In this document: one piece after another, positions 8,138 through 17,330 of the stretch
Numbering within the stretch: position 1 is the stretch's first letter
Layout: each line of letters starts with the position of its first letter
Assembly (NCBI RefSeq): GCF_004793885.1
Contig: NZ_SRYG01000006.1
Span: forward strand, 47,226 to 111,225
Length of the DNA: 64,000 nucleotides
Direction of reading: 5' to 3'
Source of the DNA: Dubosiella muris
GTDB lineage: Bacteria; Bacillota_I; Bacilli_A; Erysipelotrichales; Erysipelotrichaceae
Position numbers and translations under genes: made by a program
The notes under the pieces: generated by a model
Databases searched by the model: none
Told to the model about the DNA's origin: nothing
The model's input: the letters and a program-made list of their open reading frames with translations, nothing else

Positions 8138-9823
8138 ATGAAAGAACTAAGGATAAATTATAAATCAATAAGGCTTGGTTCTTTTCTGTATCTGGCTTTT
8201 CCTGTTGTGTTGTTTTTTATAGGTTTTGTAAAATGGAATATCACGCTTCCTGCGATTCTTTTTATTGGATGGATTGTTTTCAAGCTGGGAAGAGAAAAGG
8301 AAGCCCCCGGATATGTAACGTTCAAAATAAACACTTTATTCATCGTTATTGTTGCTTTTATTCTTTGGGCGTATCTTGGAGGACAAGGTGGTTTATTTTA
8401 TCAAACAAGTGATTGGAATGAACGGAATGCGATTTTTAGAGATTTGATTCAATTTGATTGGCCTGTATACTATCCAAAAACAGATACGATGTTGACCTAT
8501 TATATTGGCCATTGGCTTCCGGCAGCAGGTATGGGCAAGATAATCTATATTTTATCTTCTAATCGCGTGCTTGCCTTTCAAATCGGAAATCTATTTCTTG
8601 CGTTGTGGACTATTATCGGGATTTTGTTTACTTACTTGTTGATGATAATTTATATTCAACCAAAATCAAAAAACTTAAAGTGGATCATTCTGATTGTTTT
8701 TATTGGTTTCAGTGGTATGGATGTAATTGGATGTGTTCTTGAAAAATGGAACTGGCAAACATTTATGGAGTGGATGCATTTGGAATGGTGGTCGCCAGGC
8801 TATCAATTTAGTTCTAATACTACCGATCTTTTTTGGGTCTTTAATCAAGCTATACCAGCTTGGGTGGCAACCATGTTATTTTTGAATGAAAACTCTCCAA
8901 AAAATTATGCGTTCATCATTAGTTGTCTTTTATTGGCGGCTACTTTTCCGGCAGTGGGACTTGCGGCTTTGATGATTGGAAAATATATAGGCGATTTAAT
9001 ACGAGCAATTCATTTGAGATCACAAAAACAATTTTTAGTAGAAACATTCTCCGTTTCGAATATAGGCGCGATTCTCTTTGTTACTCCTTCCATGATTGCA
9101 TACTTATTGATGAATAGTGCGATCGGAAAAACAAAAGAGAACATTTATCTATTGCCAGACCAACTTCTGCTTACTTCAACAATGAAGGGATTGATACTCG
9201 GGATGAGTATCGTCGCACTGATTGGATTTGTCTATATTTGGAAAAGAAGAAAAGAAATTCAAACACAAAAATCACTAAAATTTATTTTAGGATCGTTGAT
9301 TTTGTTATTGCTCTTAATCGGGATGGTCATCACACATCCAGAGACTCGAAGAATTTATTTTGTATTTTTGGCTTTAGAATGCGGAATATATTGGCTTTGC
9401 TTAGCTCCGGATTTTGCAAACCGTTATTTATATTATTTGATTGCAGGAACTTTGTTAGTATTTCCTATGATTCATATTGGAACTTCCATTGATTTTTGTA
9501 TGCGGGCATCCATTCCAAGTTTAATTATTTTGACCACTTTATGTGCAAAGAAAATATGTGATTGGATCTATAACGGAAAAAAATTTAAAGGAATACAAAA
9601 TATAAGTACGATTTTTCTTGTTGGATTTCTTTGCATAGGCAGCGTAACTCCTATAGTAGAAATGGGAAGAGGAATTTACAAAGCTATGGAAGCCGGGACG
9701 ACAAGTCTTCAAGCCGATCAAATTAAGACATTAAACAAATATCACGAGACAGGAAGGACATACTATAATTTTGTGTCTGAAGATTATAAAAATACGTTTT
9801 TTTATAGAAATTATGCGAAATAG
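8138..9823 (+). CDS. Large multi-spanning membrane protein, possible GT-C transferase
   Basis: 561 residues with about 12 hydrophobic segments and a soluble C-terminal tail after residue 520. An early outside loop is rich in acidic and aromatic residues (WNERNAIFRDLI, then PKTDTMLTYYIGHWLPA), the place where GT-C enzymes keep their catalytic acid. No family is recognised with certainty. Position after a GtrB-like transferase makes a polyprenyl-phosphate-sugar-dependent glycosyltransferase the most likely role. A polymerase is the main alternative. Clear ribosome binding site AAGGAGATGCT. Strongly A/T-rich. Confidence 0.6.
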   Translation: MKELRINYKSIRLGSFLYLAFPVVLFFIGFVKWNITLPAILFIGWIVFKLGREKEAPGYVTFKINTLFIVIVAFILWAYLGGQGGLFYQTSDWNERNAIFRDLIQFDWPVYYPKTDTMLTYYIGHWLPAAGMGKIIYILSSNRVLAFQIGNLFLALWTIIGILFTYLLMIIYIQPKSKNLKWIILIVFIGFSGMDVIGCVLEKWNWQTFMEWMHLEWWSPGYQFSSNTTDLFWVFNQAIPAWVATMLFLNENSPKNYAFIISCLLLAATFPAVGLAALMIGKYIGDLIRAIHLRSQKQFLVETFSVSNIGAILFVTPSMIAYLLMNSAIGKTKENIYLLPDQLLLTSTMKGLILGMSIVALIGFVYIWKRRKEIQTQKSLKFILGSLILLLLLIGMVITHPETRRIYFVFLALECGIYWLCLAPDFANRYLYYLIAGTLLVFPMIHIGTSIDFCMRASIPSLIILTTLCAKKICDWIYNGKKFKGIQNISTIFLVGFLCIGSVTPIVEMGRGIYKAMEAGTTSLQADQIKTLNKYHETGRTYYNFVSEDYKNTFFYRNYAK

Positions 9824-9844
9824 AAGTAGGAATGGAAGTGTAAA

Positions 9845-11716
9845 GTGAGGAAAATGATAAAAATGTTGAATCGACAAAATCAGATAAAGCAGTTATGGAT
9901 CATTAATTTATTTTTTCTGATATTTTATATGAGTGCTGTTTATAATTCTAGTTGGAAAGTAGTAAGAGCCAATTGGATGATGGTAGAAGGGATTATAATT
10001 ATTGGAAGTATAATTGCTTTATCATATAAGCTGGGAAAATATAAAATTGAAAAAAATTTCGAAATAAAAAAAATTTTAAGAAAGAATTGGTTGTTCTGTT
10101 TAATTTTTACAGGAAGCATCCTTATTCGAATACCTCAACTTACTGGTGGAATTATTTGGGATGCAGGTGAATATTATGGACGACTAATTACCGCAACGGA
10201 AAAATTTGATTTTTCATTAACGTCTTTTTTGGATTATTTTAATTTAGCAAATCACCCCAATTATGGATATACTTTTTTCACAGGCATTGGAGAGTTTTTG
10301 TTTCCTAGAAAAGTTTGGGGAGTAAATTTAGTAGTTTTGGTTTTAACGGCATTTGCACTGGTTTTTTTATATAAAATTTTTAACAAATATATAAAACTTA
10401 ATAAAACAACATCTTCTTTTTTGTGTGGTTTATTTAGCTTATCACCATTAGTTCTTGGAACAAGTGGATATTACAATCCAGATTATGGAATCGCTTTGTT
10501 TTTTATATTTATGTTGTATTTTTTACTTGAGCGAAAATACATTTTATTTGCATTTTGGAGTATTTGTTTTGTATTCACGAAAGAAGTCTCAGCGATTATT
10601 TATTTTTTCTTTATTGTAGGAATTATGATCGCAAAAATTCTTGAAAAAAAAGATGAAAAGGCTGGAAATGTATTTTTTACCATCTTTAAGAATCCAGTTA
10701 TATATATATCAATGGTAGCCGCTTTGTTCTATCTTGGATATATGAAATATATTGGAGGAGTAACTAAATGGAAACAAGTAGAGGATGCTGGAAGTAATTT
10801 TACTTGGAACAATGATGGTTTTAATTGTTTTGGTTTTAATATAGAATATATAGTCCTTAAATTCCAGCAGATGTTTATTGAGAACTATAGATGGATTATT
10901 ATTTTCCTAGTTTTATTAGGAAGCTTTTTGATTCTTCTCTTTAAAAAGAAATTGAACTTATCTGTTAATAAATATTTGCTTTTGAGTATTACTTTGAGCT
11001 TATTTAGTTATATTTGCTTTAATTGTTTATATATTACGTTTGCTTTGGTACGTTATAATTATATTTCTGATCTTCTAATTATTTTGGTTTTAGGGATGAT
11101 AATTAGTGAAGTCTCAAAGTTAAAGGTGAAAAACATTATAAATGGATCATTAGTAGTAGTTTGCGTTATTTTTTGTGTAGAAAGTTTTATAACAACAGAT
11201 CCTATTTCTAAGTCTATTTATCCACTTGTATCGACCAATTCGATTAGTATGGTTTATCCAGGTTATTTAGGAAAGAATATATATTATGGAGATAACTTAG
11301 TCTACAATAATCAATATTCGTTTCTTATAAATAGTTACGATCAGCTTTTAAAGAAGGTAAATTATGATGAAAATCAGATTGTGGCTTTTCCAGGAATCTT
11401 TGATGGTAGTCAAATCAACGGAAATGGCGAAATATATCAAGTAAACTGGGATAAAAATAGCTCAAGAAGAACGTTTGAGAATCTTTCTGATTCGATAATT
11501 CCGATTAAAGTGGAAAATTTAGAATCAATTCTTTCTATTAAAAAGAAAAAAGACATGCCAGAAGAAGTGGTAGTTCCTTTTATTCCTTACTTTTATTGGA
11601 ATTTAGGTAAAAACGAAGTAAAAGAAGAAATGAAGAAAAATTATGAATTGATTTTAGAAGGAAAGACGGAAGGGATTCAAGGGAATATAGAATACCAATA
11701 CTATAAAAAGAAATAG
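9845..11716 (+). CDS. GT-C fold membrane glycosyltransferase (GT39/ArnT-like)
   Basis: 623 residues, roughly 11 membrane helices followed by an extracellular domain of about 170 residues. The first outside loop contains IWDAGEYYGRL, an Asp-Glu pair of the kind used by GT-C enzymes that take sugar from a polyprenyl phosphate. Then come a PDYGIALFFIFML segment and FTKEVSAI. It is likely to add a sugar to the growing polysaccharide outside the membrane. The GTG start at 9845 has GGAAG eight bases upstream; ATG 9854 with GAGG close by is an alternative. Among the most A/T-rich genes of the window. Confidence 0.65.
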   Translation: MRKMIKMLNRQNQIKQLWIINLFFLIFYMSAVYNSSWKVVRANWMMVEGIIIIGSIIALSYKLGKYKIEKNFEIKKILRKNWLFCLIFTGSILIRIPQLTGGIIWDAGEYYGRLITATEKFDFSLTSFLDYFNLANHPNYGYTFFTGIGEFLFPRKVWGVNLVVLVLTAFALVFLYKIFNKYIKLNKTTSSFLCGLFSLSPLVLGTSGYYNPDYGIALFFIFMLYFLLERKYILFAFWSICFVFTKEVSAIIYFFFIVGIMIAKILEKKDEKAGNVFFTIFKNPVIYISMVAALFYLGYMKYIGGVTKWKQVEDAGSNFTWNNDGFNCFGFNIEYIVLKFQQMFIENYRWIIIFLVLLGSFLILLFKKKLNLSVNKYLLLSITLSLFSYICFNCLYITFALVRYNYISDLLIILVLGMIISEVSKLKVKNIINGSLVVVCVIFCVESFITTDPISKSIYPLVSTNSISMVYPGYLGKNIYYGDNLVYNNQYSFLINSYDQLLKKVNYDENQIVAFPGIFDGSQINGNGEIYQVNWDKNSSRRTFENLSDSIIPIKVENLESILSIKKKKDMPEEVVVPFIPYFYWNLGKNEVKEEMKKNYELILEGKTEGIQGNIEYQYYKKK

Positions 11717-11728
11717 AGAGGGGTAAAA

Positions 11729-12961
11729 ATGAACGAGGCAAAGACTTCTAAAAATGTAATCTATAATACCATAGGGACATTCTTTTATTTCTTTTGTCAA
11801 TGGTTGACAACGATTCTTGTAGTTCGAATTAGTGGATATGAAGATGCTGGTATTTTGTCGATTGTGATTTCTTTTACGAATATCTTCTATTTCATTGCTT
11901 TATTTGGAGTTCGGAATTTTCAGGTTACAGATATTAACCATGAGTTTACGGATCGTGATTATTTAAATTCGCGACATATTACATCTGGAATCGCTCTAAT
12001 TCTTTTTGTGATTTCGCTGTTTTGTATGCGATTTAGTCAGGTAACAGTAATATGTTGTATTCTTTATATGATATTTAAAGTCTTTGAAGGATATACAGAT
12101 GTAATTTTTGGGATTTGGCAAAATCATGATGGATATTTTGAAATCTTGGTTTCCTATATTGGAAAAGGAATTTTAACGATTGCCGGTTTCTGTATTGGAT
12201 TATATTTGTTTAACTTGCCTATTGCGATTGCGATTCAAGCACTGCTATATTTTTTGTTTATTGCGTTGTATGATGGGAATCAAATAAAGAAATTGGTGAG
12301 TGATTTTGAAGTCAAGACAAGTCAATACAAAAAGATGCTCATTCCCTGTGTACCTTTAATGATTTATGGACTGATCGTGCCGTATTTGAATTTTCTATCT
12401 CGGTATGTGGTGGAATTAAAATTTGGAACAGAGATTCTCGGTTATTACTCTTCTATCACGATGGTTTTTACTGTGATGAGTACATTAATGGGATCTATTT
12501 TTGTAACAGTGCTTCCTAAAATCGCTTATTTATATCAGACAGGAAACTATAAAGAACTGAATAAGTTTATTTTATTAGCAAACCTAGGAATTGTTGGATT
12601 TGGTGTTGTGTGTGTAGGGTTGGGAATCGTATTGGGAAATTTCGTATTTTCCATTTTGTTTGGTAAGCAAATTCTTGATTATATATACTTGTTAACACCA
12701 ACAATTATTGCTTCAATTATTTTGTCTTTAGTTTCCTTGACAAGCTCTATTATGATTTCTTTTCGAAAGAATCATTTAATGCTGATGATCAATATAATCG
12801 GTGTTGTATTGTGTACATTATCTATTTCGCTTATAGTGGATTCTTTTGGTTTGGTCGGCGCTTTATATGCATTGATTATTTCCTTGTTGATTGTATATAC
12901 TAGTTTATGGGGCGTTATTGAAATTATTATATTTAGACAAAAAAAGGAGGAGAGATTATGA
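11729..12961 (+). CDS. Polysaccharide flippase, Wzx family (first of two)
   Basis: Polytopic protein of 410 residues with 12 predicted helices and the MATE/PST-type opening NVIYNTIGTFFYFFCQW. It probably flips a lipid-linked sugar or repeat unit across the membrane. A ribosome binding site GAGGGG lies upstream, and its stop TGA overlaps the ATG of the thiamine-diphosphate enzyme. A second, longer flippase is at 15881, so each may serve a different lipid-linked substrate: a repeat unit, and perhaps the GtrB product. Confidence 0.85.
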   Translation: MNEAKTSKNVIYNTIGTFFYFFCQWLTTILVVRISGYEDAGILSIVISFTNIFYFIALFGVRNFQVTDINHEFTDRDYLNSRHITSGIALILFVISLFCMRFSQVTVICCILYMIFKVFEGYTDVIFGIWQNHDGYFEILVSYIGKGILTIAGFCIGLYLFNLPIAIAIQALLYFLFIALYDGNQIKKLVSDFEVKTSQYKKMLIPCVPLMIYGLIVPYLNFLSRYVVELKFGTEILGYYSSITMVFTVMSTLMGSIFVTVLPKIAYLYQTGNYKELNKFILLANLGIVGFGVVCVGLGIVLGNFVFSILFGKQILDYIYLLTPTIIASIILSLVSLTSSIMISFRKNHLMLMINIIGVVLCTLSISLIVDSFGLVGALYALIISLLIVYTSLWGVIEIIIFRQKKEERL

Positions 12962-14790
12962 AAATGCGATTAGCAGATTATGTAGCGGATTTTTTAGTAA
13001 ATCATGGAGTGACAGATTGTTTTAGTGTCGTAGGTGGAGGTGCAATGCATCTAAACGACGCTTTAGGGCATAAGGATGGTTTGAAAGTAACATATAACCA
13101 TCATGAGCAGGCTTGCGCGATTGCCGCGGAAGCGTATGCGCGTCTGGATAACCGAATTGCCGCGGTATGCGTGACAACGGGTCCTGGCGGAACGAATGCC
13201 TTGACAGGTGTTGTTGGAGGATGGTTGGATTCGATTCCAATGATGATTATTAGCGGACAGGTTCGATATGATACGACGGCTCGCTATGCGTTGCAGTTTA
13301 CAGAAACCCCTTTACGGGCTATGGGTGATCAGGAATACGATATTGTAAAATCGGTTGCGCCGATGACGAAGTATGCGACGATGATCGAAGATCCGATGGA
13401 TATTCGATATGCGTTGGAAAAGGCGTGGCATTTAGCAACGACAGGACGTCCTGGTCCAGTGTGGATTGATATTCCGGTGAATTTTCAAGGAATGTACATT
13501 GAGACGGATGAATTGAGAGGTTATGATCCTACTGAAGACGATGCACTGTTGCCGCCAGCGGTTTCTCAAGAAACGATTGATGAAGTTATTGAGAAAATTA
13601 AAAAAGCGGAAAGACCGGTTTTTCATGCAGGATATGGTATTCGACTTTCCGGGGCGTATAAGCAGTTTAGAGAAGTGGCAGAAAAGCTTGGCATTCCGAT
13701 TGTAACGTATTGGAACGCAGTAGATTTGATTGAAGATGAAAATGAATTGTATTGTGGACGGGCTGGAAACATGGGAGATCGGCCTGGAAACTGGGCGATA
13801 CAAAATGCGGATTTGATTTTAGCCATTGGTACGCGAATTTCAATTCGTCAGGTTGGATATAACTGGAAAACTTGGGCACGGGAAGCGGAAGTAATTATGG
13901 TCGATATTGATCAGGCCGAATTGAAAAAACCAACATTGCATGTAGAAATGCCGATTTGGGCGGATGCGAAAGACTTTTTATTGAAAATGAACGAATCTTT
14001 GACGCAGCCGTTGCCGAGAAAAGAAAAATGGCTGGAAACGTGTCAGAAATGGAAAAAAGAATATCCAGTTGTTCAACCTAGACAATGGGAAGAAAACGGA
14101 ACAACAGCCAATGTATATGCGTTTGTTCACTATTTAAGTAGTCAACTGCCAGAAAATAGCTTAACAGCGGTTTCGAATGGTGCGTGCTGTGTGGTAGGAA
14201 ACCAAACGTATGTGATTCAAAAGGGAAGCCGAATGGCCAATAACAGTGCCATCGCCAGCATGGGATATGGATTGCCGGCAGCGATTGGTACGTGTATTGG
14301 TGGAGGTGTACGGGATACGATTTGTTTGGAAGGCGATGGAAGTATTATGATGAACTTACAGGAGCTTCAAACAATTTTGACAAATCGACTGCCAATTAAA
14401 ATTTTCTTAATCAATAACAATGGGTATCATTCCATTCGGATTACACAAACCAATTTATTTGGACAACATACAAAAGTTGGGATTGGACCGGAATCTTCGG
14501 ATTTGTCGTTCCCGGATTTCGAAAAGATTGCGAAGGCTTTCGGGTATCCTTATTACAGTGCGCACAGCAATCAGGAAATGAAAGAAGTCGTAGATAAGGT
14601 ATTGCAGGAGGATGGACCTGTATTTTGTGAGATTTTTACAGATACAAGCCAAGTTTGGGAGCCAAAAAGCAGTACCAAGCGACTAGAAGATGGAACTTTG
14701 GTAAGTCCGCCATTGGAAGATTTGGCACCATTCCTTCCAAGAGAAGAATTGGAAGAAATTATGATTGTTCCGATGGTAGATGAAAATTAA
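12958..14790 (+). CDS. Thiamine-diphosphate enzyme, acetolactate-synthase-like, candidate YerE-type sugar branching enzyme
   Basis: 610 residues in the three-domain layout of TPP enzymes. The N-terminal Pyr domain has the activating glutamate Glu50 in YNHHEQACAIAAEAYAR and the TTGPGGTNALTG loop. The C-terminal PP domain has EGDGSIMMN (about residue 460) through the NNNGYHS metal-binding segment. In Yersinia, YerE is a TPP- and FAD-dependent member of this family that adds a two-carbon unit from pyruvate to CDP-3,6-dideoxy-4-ketohexose. The presence of rfbFGH and a sugar reductase in the same gene run makes that role the best inference here. Housekeeping acetolactate synthase is less likely: no ilvN or ilvC neighbour. 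It ends the first operon; a terminator follows. Confidence 0.8.
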   Translation: MKMRLADYVADFLVNHGVTDCFSVVGGGAMHLNDALGHKDGLKVTYNHHEQACAIAAEAYARLDNRIAAVCVTTGPGGTNALTGVVGGWLDSIPMMIISGQVRYDTTARYALQFTETPLRAMGDQEYDIVKSVAPMTKYATMIEDPMDIRYALEKAWHLATTGRPGPVWIDIPVNFQGMYIETDELRGYDPTEDDALLPPAVSQETIDEVIEKIKKAERPVFHAGYGIRLSGAYKQFREVAEKLGIPIVTYWNAVDLIEDENELYCGRAGNMGDRPGNWAIQNADLILAIGTRISIRQVGYNWKTWAREAEVIMVDIDQAELKKPTLHVEMPIWADAKDFLLKMNESLTQPLPRKEKWLETCQKWKKEYPVVQPRQWEENGTTANVYAFVHYLSSQLPENSLTAVSNGACCVVGNQTYVIQKGSRMANNSAIASMGYGLPAAIGTCIGGGVRDTICLEGDGSIMMNLQELQTILTNRLPIKIFLINNNGYHSIRITQTNLFGQHTKVGIGPESSDLSFPDFEKIAKAFGYPYYSAHSNQEMKEVVDKVLQEDGPVFCEIFTDTSQVWEPKSSTKRLEDGTLVSPPLEDLAPFLPREELEEIMIVPMVDEN

Positions 14791-14828
14791 GGGATGTAAG
14801 GCTCTTAGTTAAGGATAGAAATTTTATG

Positions 14829-14880
14829 AAAAGCTATAATTTTCTTTCCTTTTGGAATGGGAGAGTTATAGCTTTTTATT
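14829..14880 (+). terminator. Intrinsic terminator after the TPP-enzyme gene
   Basis: Stem AAAAGCTATAA (14829-14839) pairs with TTATAGCTTTTT (14866-14877), then TTTTT. It separates the first transcription unit of the polysaccharide locus from the second. Confidence 0.85.
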
Positions 14881-14950
14881 TTTAAAAGTTGCTCATTTAT
14901 TTTTGCTTGTTAGAGTTTATCCGTTTGAAGAAGATATATAAGGATAACTT

Positions 14951-15014
14951 ATTATGGCATAACTCAGGATTCCGGGCATAAACCCATCATGCGTTGACAT
15001 TCTTATGCCATAAT
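14951..15014. repeat. Twelve-base inverted repeat around a promoter
   Basis: ATTATGGCATAA (14951-14962) and its exact complement TTATGCCATAAT (15003-15014) are 40 bases apart. The right arm lies between the -35 and -10 boxes of the promoter for the second half of the locus. It could be a two-site operator or, less likely, the ends of a very small invertible segment. Confidence 0.6.
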
Positions 15015-15023
15015 GCCTATGGA
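14994..15023 (+). promoter_or_regulatory. Promoter for the second polysaccharide transcription unit
   Basis: Perfect -35 TTGACA (14994-14999), 18-base spacer and -10-like TATGGA (15018-15023). It lies 40 bases before the DUF4422 gene and just after the terminator of the first unit. The spacer contains the right arm of the inverted repeat. Confidence 0.6.
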
Positions 15024-15062
15024 TAGAAGAAATTTAAGTTTTATTTTTTAGAAAGGAAAAAT

Positions 15063-15836
15063 ATGGATATAGAAATTATTGTGGCAACCCACAAACCATA
15101 TAAAATGCCAACCGATCCAATGTATGTTCCATTACAAGTGGGGGCGTTTGGAAAAAAGGATATTGGATTCTTGCGAGACAATACGGGAGAAAACATTTCG
15201 TCTTTAAATCCATATTTTTGTGAATTGACGGGATTGTTTTGGGCGTGGAAAAATTTAAATGCCGAGTATATCGGATTGACGCATTATCGGCGCCATTTTA
15301 AAGGGAAGCATACTGGTTCTTCAAAGTTTGACCGCGTATTAAGCAAATCGGAAGCAGAAGCATTGCTGGCATCGACAGATGTGATTCTTCCTAAAAAAAG
15401 ACATTATTACATTGAAACGATTTATTCTCATTACGCACATACGCATTATGAGAGGGAACTGATTGCGACCCGACAAATTCTTGTGGAAAACTATCCGGAA
15501 TACGTTCCTTTATGGGATAAAGTGATGAAGAAGCGAAGCGCGCATATGTTCAATATGTGTATTATGAAAAAAGAAAAACTCGACTCGTATTGTTCGTTTA
15601 TTTTTGATGTGCTGGATCGGTTAAACCAGAAAGTGACCGTGAGCGATTATGATGATTTTCAAGCCCGCTTGTTCGGACGAATCAGTGAATTGCTTCTTGA
15701 TGTCTGGATCGACCACAACCACATAGATTACGTGGAAGTTCCTGTAATGCATATGGAGCCGGTTAACTGGTGGAAAAAGGGCACATCCTTTATTAAAGCA
15801 AAGTTTTTTGGAAAAAAGTATGAGGGAAGTTTTTAA
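15063..15836 (+). CDS. DUF4422 family glycosyltransferase-like protein
   Basis: 257 residues, soluble. It starts with IEIIVATHKPYKMP and continues with PYFCELTGLFWAWKN and IGLTHYRRHF, the hallmark segments of DUF4422, a family found almost only in capsule and exopolysaccharide loci and believed to be glycosyltransferases. Which sugar it transfers is not visible. The ribosome binding site GAAAGGAAAA precedes the ATG. It is the first gene after the internal promoter, followed by a weak terminator hairpin and the second flippase. Confidence 0.8.
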   Translation: MDIEIIVATHKPYKMPTDPMYVPLQVGAFGKKDIGFLRDNTGENISSLNPYFCELTGLFWAWKNLNAEYIGLTHYRRHFKGKHTGSSKFDRVLSKSEAEALLASTDVILPKKRHYYIETIYSHYAHTHYERELIATRQILVENYPEYVPLWDKVMKKRSAHMFNMCIMKKEKLDSYCSFIFDVLDRLNQKVTVSDYDDFQARLFGRISELLLDVWIDHNHIDYVEVPVMHMEPVNWWKKGTSFIKAKFFGKKYEGSF

Positions 15837-15866
15837 GGCAGGCCCTTTTGTCCTGCTTTTTATTTT
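15836..15866 (+). terminator. Short terminator-like hairpin between DUF4422 gene and wzx
   Basis: Stem GCAGG (15838-15842) with CCTGC (15852-15856) extended by A-T pairs and followed by TTTTTATTTT. The weak stem may only reduce read-through into the flippase gene. Confidence 0.5.
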
Positions 15867-15880
15867 GGAGAAGAATTGAT

Positions 15881-17329
15881 ATGAAAGTGCATTCGATAAA
15901 ACTGAATTTTATTATGAATTTCCTGCTCACCGCCTCTTCGATTTTGTTTCCGCTCATTACATTTCCGTATGTTTCAAGAGTGTTAGGACCAACGGGAACC
16001 GGAAATGTTACGATGGGAACATCGGTGGTGTCGTACTTTACGATGGTGGCGATGCTGGGTGTCCCAACCTATGGAGTGCGCGTATGCGCCCGTGTACGGG
16101 ATGATCGAATCGAACTCTCGCGGACGGTACAGGAATTGATGATCATGAATATAGGGATGATGGTGCTTGCCTATATCGCGTTCTTTATCACCATTTTATG
16201 CGTGCCGAGCTTTTCGGTGATGAAAACACTCTACTTTGTCAGCGCATTGGCCATTGTATTGAATGTGATTGGCGTCAACTGGCTTTATCAGGCGCTGGAG
16301 CAATATTCCTACATTACCATGATGTCCTTGTTGTTTAAGGTCGTGGCGCTCATCCTCATGTTTACTTTTGTTCATCAAGCCAACGATTATATCGCCTACG
16401 CGTTGATTACCGTCATTGGCGGGTTTGGATCGAGTATATTTAACTTTATTCGACTTCGGAAACTCGTGGATTTACGTCCTGTGGGAAATTATGATTTCAA
16501 ACGGCATATTCGACCAATGTTTACGTTTTTCGCCATGACGGTGGCGACAACGGTATATACGAATCTCGACGTGGTGATGCTTGGACTGATGCGATCCAAT
16601 TATGATGTGGGCTTGTACAACGCGGCCGTTAAAATCAAGACGATCATGGTGTCGCTGGTCACCTCGTTAGGAACGGTTCTGTTGCCGCGGATCTCGTATT
16701 ATTTTGAACAAAATAAGATCCAGGAATTTCACGCGCTTGTGTCAAAGGCCTTTTCGTTTGTGCTGCTTTTAGCAATCCCGTGTTGCGTGTATTTAATGGT
16801 TTTTGCGAAAGATACGATTTTATTGTTGTCGGGAGAAAGCTTTTTAGAAGCCATTCCAGCCGTGATGGTCATTACTCCAACCATTTTATTGATTGGGCTT
16901 TCCAACATCACGGGAATCCAGGTTCTTGTTCCAACTGGAAGAGAAAGTTTGGTATTACGAAGTGTCGTTTACGGAGCCATCGTGGACTTTGTATTAAACA
17001 TGTGCCTGATTCCGGTATTTGGAGCGGCAGGAGCGGCTTTTGGAACGTTGATGGCGGAATGTGTCGTTTTCATTGTTCAACTTTTTTACTTGCGGGACAT
17101 GGTGAAAGAAATCGTTCAGCATTTGGAATGGCGGAGTTTGATTTGCAGTTTTGCACCAGCGCTTCTCGTTCTTGTGGGAGTTTGGTGTTCGCCGATCCAG
17201 GGCGTATTCTGGCGGTTGCTTGTCGCTGGCATCGCGTTCTTTGGGGTTTATGGAATTGGCTTGATTTTCAATAAAGAAGAAATCGTAATGTCTGTGATTG
17301 GAAAATATTTGCCAAAGAGAGGAGGGTAA
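15881..17329 (+). CDS. wzx: Polysaccharide flippase, Wzx/RfbX family (second)
   Basis: 482 residues, 14 predicted helices, MATE-like fold. The start reads KLNFIMNFLLTASSILFPL and continues with the strongly conserved ITFPYVSRVLGP motif of Gram-positive Wzx proteins. It exports undecaprenyl-linked repeat units. ATG 15881 is chosen because GGAG lies 10 bases upstream; an earlier TTG at 15848 has none and would encode the terminator region. The following polymerase gene starts one base after its stop. Base composition is less A/T-rich than the first flippase, so the two were probably not acquired together. Confidence 0.92.
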   Translation: MKVHSIKLNFIMNFLLTASSILFPLITFPYVSRVLGPTGTGNVTMGTSVVSYFTMVAMLGVPTYGVRVCARVRDDRIELSRTVQELMIMNIGMMVLAYIAFFITILCVPSFSVMKTLYFVSALAIVLNVIGVNWLYQALEQYSYITMMSLLFKVVALILMFTFVHQANDYIAYALITVIGGFGSSIFNFIRLRKLVDLRPVGNYDFKRHIRPMFTFFAMTVATTVYTNLDVVMLGLMRSNYDVGLYNAAVKIKTIMVSLVTSLGTVLLPRISYYFEQNKIQEFHALVSKAFSFVLLLAIPCCVYLMVFAKDTILLLSGESFLEAIPAVMVITPTILLIGLSNITGIQVLVPTGRESLVLRSVVYGAIVDFVLNMCLIPVFGAAGAAFGTLMAECVVFIVQLFYLRDMVKEIVQHLEWRSLICSFAPALLVLVGVWCSPIQGVFWRLLVAGIAFFGVYGIGLIFNKEEIVMSVIGKYLPKRGG

Positions 17330-17330
17330 T

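Noticed and set aside
12958-14790. Housekeeping acetolactate synthase (ilvB)
   Set aside because: No ilvN, ilvC or amino-acid genes nearby; it is embedded in a sugar-nucleotide operon and overlaps a flippase gene. It is kept as a sugar-modifying candidate.
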